DNA from: Acidimicrobiales bacterium
GTDB taxonomy: Bacteria; Actinomycetota; Acidimicrobiia; Acidimicrobiales; Ilumatobacteraceae
Length of the DNA: 8,424 bases
Direction of reading: 5' to 3'
Assembly (NCBI GenBank): GCA_030833305.1
Contig: JAURHL010000079.1
Span: 1 to 8,424, forward strand
Part shown: one piece after another, positions 5,419-8,424 of the stretch
Layout: each line of letters opens with the position of its first letter
Numbering within the stretch: the first letter of the stretch is position 1
The notes under the pieces: generated by a model
Seen by the model: only the letters and a program-made list of their open reading frames with translations
Databases searched by the model: none
Told to the model about the DNA's origin: nothing
Position numbers and translations under genes: made by a program

Positions 5419-6879
5419 GTGAAGACGACATCTGAAACCCTCGAGGGCAACCGCGTCAAGCTCTCCGTCGAAGTGGACGAGGCTGACTTTGCCCGTGACA
5501 TCGACGCCGCATTCTCCAAGATCGCTCAAGAAGTGCGTTTGCCCGGCTTCCGTGCCGGCAAGGCCCCCCGAAAGGTGCTCGAAGCCCGCATCGGAATCGC
5601 GGCCGCCCGCGAGCAGGCGCTCCGCGACGGAGTGCCCCGTCATTTGGCTTCGGCGGTCCGCGAGTTGAACGTCGACATCATCGCCACTCCCGAAATCGAG
5701 ATCACCGGGGGTCAAGACGCCGGTCCCGTGACTTTCGATGCCACGTGTGAGGTGCGTCCGGTCATCACCGTTCCCGGTTACGGAGGACTGCGCGTCGAGG
5801 TGGCCGCCATCGAGGTGACCGATGCCGAGGTCGATGAGGTCGTCGATGCCGAGCGTCGCCGTCTGGGCAAGCTCACCACCGTCGACCGCGTGGCCGCCGT
5901 GGGCGACTACGTCGTGGTCGATCTCATCGGCCGCCGCGACGGCGAGCCGGTGGCCGGTCTGGCCGTCGACGAGTGGTCCTACGAGATCGGCAAGAAGTGG
6001 GTCGCTCCCTCGTTCGACGACCAACTCGTGGGTAGCACCGCGGGCACCAAGCTCACCTTCACCGACACGCCCTCGGGCACCGACACTCCGGCCGACTTCG
6101 AGGTGACGGTCACCGCGGTGCAGGAACTGGTCGTCGCCGACGCCACCGACGCATGGGTCGCCGAGAACATCGACGGTCACGACACCGTCGACGCGTGGCG
6201 CGACTCGGTGCGCACCCGTTTGTCGAACAACCGCCTGAACCAGGTGCGCAACAGCGTCGTGGAGAAGGTCACCGACGCCCTGGCGGCGTTGGTCGAGATC
6301 GACGCCCCCGAGTCGATGGTGGCCGCCGACCTTCAGCGTCGCGTCGAGAACACCATCCGCCAGTTCCAGATGCAGGGCATCAACATCGACCAGTGGCTGC
6401 AGGCCACCGGCCAGGACGCTGCGTCGTTCGTCGAGGGCATTCGTCCGCAGAGCATCAAGGCGTGCAAGGTCGACTTGGCGTTGCGCGCGGTGGTGTTGGC
6501 CGAGGGGCTCGAGGCCACCGAGGACGACATCGAGCGCGAGTTCGAGGGCATGGCGGACCGCAGCAACGAGGCCGCGATTCGTCAGGCCGAGATGCAAGGT
6601 GGCGGCAAGAACAAGAAGATCCGTCTGTATTCGGCCGAGCAGGTGCGCGCCGCGTATCAAGCCAATGACGCCATCGTCGACCTGGCCGCCGAGATCGCCA
6701 AGTCGAAGGCTCTCGACTGGTTGATCCACCGCGTGGAGTACGTCGACCCCGCGGGGAACGTGCTCGATCGCGACACCGTTATCGGACATTCCGAGGCCGA
6801 CCATCACGACCACGATCATTCGGGGCATGATCATTCCGATCACGACCACTCCGAACACGATCACGCCGACCACGACTGA
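5419..6879 (+). CDS. tig: Trigger factor (ribosome-bound chaperone and prolyl isomerase) with His-rich tail
   Basis: This 486-residue protein binds at the ribosome exit and shields nascent chains. The N-terminal ribosome-binding domain (about 1-115) carries the signature GFRAGKAP (43-50). The FKBP-type isomerase domain spans about 160-240, and the helical chaperone domain about 255-445. Residues about 383-403 form a Gln/Gly/Lys-rich stretch (GGGKNKKIRL) that appears longer than the matching region of familiar homologues. The last 30 residues hold 12 His, mostly as pentads of type HDHS[G/D/E]; such tails bind Ni or Zn in other proteins. The GTG start at 5419 is chosen because family members begin directly before the first strand (KTT...VKLSVEV). 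An in-frame ATG at 5389 would add ten basic residues and lies upstream of the promoter box. clpP follows after 10 bp in an apparent operon, as is common for tig-clpP-clpX. Confidence 0.96.
   Translation: MKTTSETLEGNRVKLSVEVDEADFARDIDAAFSKIAQEVRLPGFRAGKAPRKVLEARIGIAAAREQALRDGVPRHLASAVRELNVDIIATPEIEITGGQDAGPVTFDATCEVRPVITVPGYGGLRVEVAAIEVTDAEVDEVVDAERRRLGKLTTVDRVAAVGDYVVVDLIGRRDGEPVAGLAVDEWSYEIGKKWVAPSFDDQLVGSTAGTKLTFTDTPSGTDTPADFEVTVTAVQELVVADATDAWVAENIDGHDTVDAWRDSVRTRLSNNRLNQVRNSVVEKVTDALAALVEIDAPESMVAADLQRRVENTIRQFQMQGINIDQWLQATGQDAASFVEGIRPQSIKACKVDLALRAVVLAEGLEATEDDIEREFEGMADRSNEAAIRQAEMQGGGKNKKIRLYSAEQVRAAYQANDAIVDLAAEIAKSKALDWLIHRVEYVDPAGNVLDRDTVIGHSEADHHDHDHSGHDHSDHDHSEHDHADHD
6811..6876 (+). 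repeat. 15-nt tandem repeat encoding the trigger factor tail
   Basis: About 4.4 copies of a 15-nt unit encode the pentads HDHSG, HDHSD, HDHSE, HDHAD and a final HD (residues 465-486). Copies differ mostly at third codon positions and in the fifth codon, so the protein pattern is better kept than the DNA. This suggests selection on the His/Asp spacing and not very recent slippage. Confidence 0.85.
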
Positions 6880-6889
6880 CAGGACCACC

Positions 6890-7522
6890 ATGAATCTCGA
6901 GGCCTTCAACTATTACGTGCCCACCGTGGTCGAGCAGACCAATCGTGGTGAGCGCGCCTACGACCTGTACAGCCGATTGTTGAAGGAGAACATCCTCTTT
7001 CTCGGCACGCCCATCGACGACACCATCGCGAATCTCGTCTGCGCGCAGTTGATCCACCTCGAGAGCGAGAATCCCGACAAGGACATCAACATCTACATCA
7101 ACAGTCCCGGTGGCGACATCACGGCGCTGTTCGCGATCTACGACACGATGCAGTTCATCAAGAACGACATCGCCACCATCTGTCTCGGACAGGCGGCCAG
7201 TGCCGCGGCGGTGTTGTTGGCGGCGGGCACGAAGGGCAAGCGCCTCGCGTTGCCGCACAGTCGCGTGTTGTTGCACCAGCCCTACGGCCAGGTGGGATAC
7301 GGACAGGTCACCGACCTGGAGATCGCCGCCAAGGAGATCTTCCGCATGCGCGACATCCTCGAGGAGATCCTGGCCCAGCACACGGGTCAGCCGATCGAGC
7401 GCATTCACGCCGACACCGATCGTGACTTCGTGATGGAGGCCAGCGAGGCGCTGGCCTACGGAATCATCGACGACGTCATCTCCTCGCGCACCGTCGTCGA
7501 CCGCACCGGCCCCATCCGCTGA
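6890..7522 (+). CDS. clpP: ATP-dependent Clp protease proteolytic subunit
   Basis: This 210-residue serine protease would form the barrel degraded-substrate chamber that works with ClpX. The triad is S104 in GQAASAAA, H129 in LLHQP and D179 in DTDRD. The oligomer and strand motifs YINSPGGD (69-76) and AIYDTMQF are present. The N-terminal segment VVEQTNRGERAYDLYSRLL is typical of mature ClpP, so little or no propeptide is expected. The GQAASAAAVLLAAGT stretch matches actinobacterial ClpP2 and not the GMAASM form of ClpP1. After the His, the loop PYGQVGYGQVTD is one residue longer than in the Staphylococcus enzyme. The ATG at 6890 follows the tig stop by 10 bp with AGGA 5 nt before it; an upstream ATG in frame would read through the tig tail repeat and is rejected. 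Only this one clpP is found here. Confidence 0.97.
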   Translation: MNLEAFNYYVPTVVEQTNRGERAYDLYSRLLKENILFLGTPIDDTIANLVCAQLIHLESENPDKDINIYINSPGGDITALFAIYDTMQFIKNDIATICLGQAASAAAVLLAAGTKGKRLALPHSRVLLHQPYGQVGYGQVTDLEIAAKEIFRMRDILEEILAQHTGQPIERIHADTDRDFVMEASEALAYGIIDDVISSRTVVDRTGPIR

Positions 7523-7562
7523 CCAGCGGTTTCCTCGACTCTCCGAGAATCCTCAAGTCACA

Positions 7563-7585
7563 TCGGTATCCAACCGAAGATCGGT
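7563..7585 (+). promoter_or_regulatory. Alternating inverted-repeat arms upstream of clpX
   Basis: TCGGT (7563-7567), ACCGA (7573-7577) and TCGGT (7581-7585) lie in the 102-bp gap before clpX. The middle arm can pair with either neighbour (loops of 5 or 3 nt), and ATCGGT is directly repeated 18 bp apart. This may be an operator or alternative RNA hairpins in the clpX leader. The arms are only 5 bp, so chance is possible. Confidence 0.4.
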
Positions 7586-7612
7586 CAGGATGTGTAAGGC
7601 TGTCGACCTGAA

Positions 7613-7618
7613 GGGAGG
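7613..7618 (+). promoter_or_regulatory. Ribosome binding site of clpX
   Basis: GGGAGG with flanking purines (AAGGGAGGG) ends 6 nt before the GTG at 7625 and fixes that start. It is one of the two strongest Shine-Dalgarno sequences in the window. Confidence 0.8.
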
Positions 7619-7624
7619 GCGATC

Positions 7625-8424
7625 GTGGCGAAATTCGGAGACACCGGAGAAATCCTGAAGTGCTCGTTCTGCGGAAAGTCGCAGAAGCAGGTCAAGAAGT
7701 TGATCGCCGGTCCCGGCGTCTACATCTGCGACGAGTGCATCGACCTGTGCAACGAGATCATCGAGGAAGAGGTTGGCGAGGCCGCCGATCTTCGTCTCGA
7801 GGAACTCCCGAAGCCGCGTGAGATCTGCTCGTTCCTCGACGAGTACGTGGTCGGACAAGGACAGGCCAAGAAGGTTCTGGCCGTCGCGGTGTACAACCAT
7901 TATCGCCGTTTGCAGTATCAGAAGGAAACCGGTGTCTCTCGGCGCGACGAGGTGGAGCTGGCCAAGAGCAACATCCTTCTGCTCGGCCCCACCGGGTGTG
8001 GCAAGACGCACCTCGCCCAGACGCTCGCGCGCATGCTGAACGTTCCCTTCGCCATCGCCGACGCCACGGCCCTCACCGAAGCCGGTTACGTGGGCGAGGA
8101 CGTCGAGAACATCCTGCTGAAGTTGATACAGGCCGCCGATTTCGACGTGAAGAAGGCCGAGACCGGAATCATCTACATCGACGAGATCGACAAGATCGCC
8201 CGCAAGAGCGAGAACCCCTCCATCACCCGCGACGTGTCCGGTGAGGGCGTGCAGCAGGCCCTCCTCAAGATCCTCGAGGGCACCGTGGCCTCGGTGCCAC
8301 CCCAGGGTGGACGCAAACATCCGCACCAAGAATTCATCCAGATCGACACCACGAACGTGTTGTTCATCTGTGGCGGTGCGTTCGCCGGCCTCGACAAGAT
8401 CATCGAACAGCGCATCGGCCACAA
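7625..8424 (+). CDS. clpX: ATP-dependent Clp protease ATP-binding subunit ClpX (3' end beyond window)
   Basis: The open frame from GTG 7625 runs to the window end without a stop, giving 266 complete codons of a protein usually about 420 long. The N-terminal zinc-binding domain has C13-x2-C16 and C35-x2-C38 for substrate and adaptor binding. The AAA+ domain shows EYVVGQ (73-78), Walker A GPTGCGKT (121-128, Cys where Ser is more usual), the pore loop GYVG (154-157), Walker B IIYIDEID (182-189) and the RDVSGEGVQQALL segment near the second pore loop. It unfolds tagged or specific proteins and feeds them into ClpP. The sensor-2 region and ClpP-docking loop (IGF) lie outside the window. It follows clpP on the same strand by 102 bp and has a strong ribosome site; a separate clpX promoter in the gap is possible, but no clear -10/-35 pair was found. 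Confidence 0.98.
   Translation, partial: MAKFGDTGEILKCSFCGKSQKQVKKLIAGPGVYICDECIDLCNEIIEEEVGEAADLRLEELPKPREICSFLDEYVVGQGQAKKVLAVAVYNHYRRLQYQKETGVSRRDEVELAKSNILLLGPTGCGKTHLAQTLARMLNVPFAIADATALTEAGYVGEDVENILLKLIQAADFDVKKAETGIIYIDEIDKIARKSENPSITRDVSGEGVQQALLKILEGTVASVPPQGGRKHPHQEFIQIDTTNVLFICGGAFAGLDKIIEQRIGH

Noticed and set aside
6814..6832. GATCAT/ATGATC hairpin at the end of tig
   Set aside because: Six-bp arms arise naturally from alternating His and Asp codons in the tail repeat; there is no T-tract, and clpP follows at once.
5359..6909. Long minus-strand open frame antisense to tig, continuous with the KOW-like gene
   Set aside because: It mirrors the codon structure of tig (a GC-rich shadow rich in Val, Asp, Gly and His). 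Only the last 88 codons, beyond the tig start, look like a real protein.
7553..8422. 289-codon minus-strand frame opposite clpX
   Set aside because: Asp/Leu/Val-rich shadow of clpX, whose zinc, Walker and pore motifs are clear on the plus strand.

Overview
The window is GC-rich DNA that reads best as the chromosome of a free-living actinobacterium, probably of the Acidimicrobiia (Ilumatobacter-like). The assignment rests on codon and base usage, the trigger factor-clpP-clpX order, a ClpP with the GQAASAAA serine motif seen in actinobacterial ClpP2, and several genes that appear to start without a Shine-Dalgarno sequence just after a TACACT-type -10 box. The class-level assignment is an inference.

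Left edge (1-329): the 5' end of a glutathione peroxidase gene runs off the window on the minus strand. Upstream of it, on the same strand, is a complete tRNA-Pro(UGG) with an encoded CCA end.

Signalling block (330-4317, plus strand): a 935-residue membrane hybrid histidine kinase (about seven N-terminal membrane spans, an unidentified outside domain, one more span, a PAS-like region, HisKA, HATPase and a C-terminal receiver) overlaps by 8 bp a receiver-EAL protein with all the expected cyclic-di-GMP phosphodiesterase residues. Together they look like a two-gene circuit that turns an envelope signal into cyclic-di-GMP breakdown. A 15-bp-stem hairpin lies in the linker between the kinase core and its receiver.

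Middle (4349-5358, minus strand): a TetR-family regulator converges on the EAL gene. Upstream of it is an 88-residue basic protein with a KOW/SH3-like core, transcribed divergently from trigger factor. The short divergent region carries a perfect 15-bp palindrome.

Protein-quality block (5419-8424, plus strand): tig (trigger factor), one clpP and clpX (cut by the window end). tig ends in a His/Asp-rich tail made of a 15-nt tandem repeat. The clpP-clpX gap carries three alternating TCGGT/ACCGA arms. Functionally the block links nascent-chain folding to ClpXP degradation.

No insertion sequence, CRISPR array or prophage gene is visible, and no gene-free stretch exceeds 300 bases. Most of the content is ordinary; the unusual parts are the hairpin in the kinase linker, the trigger factor tail and the uncharacterised sensor domain.
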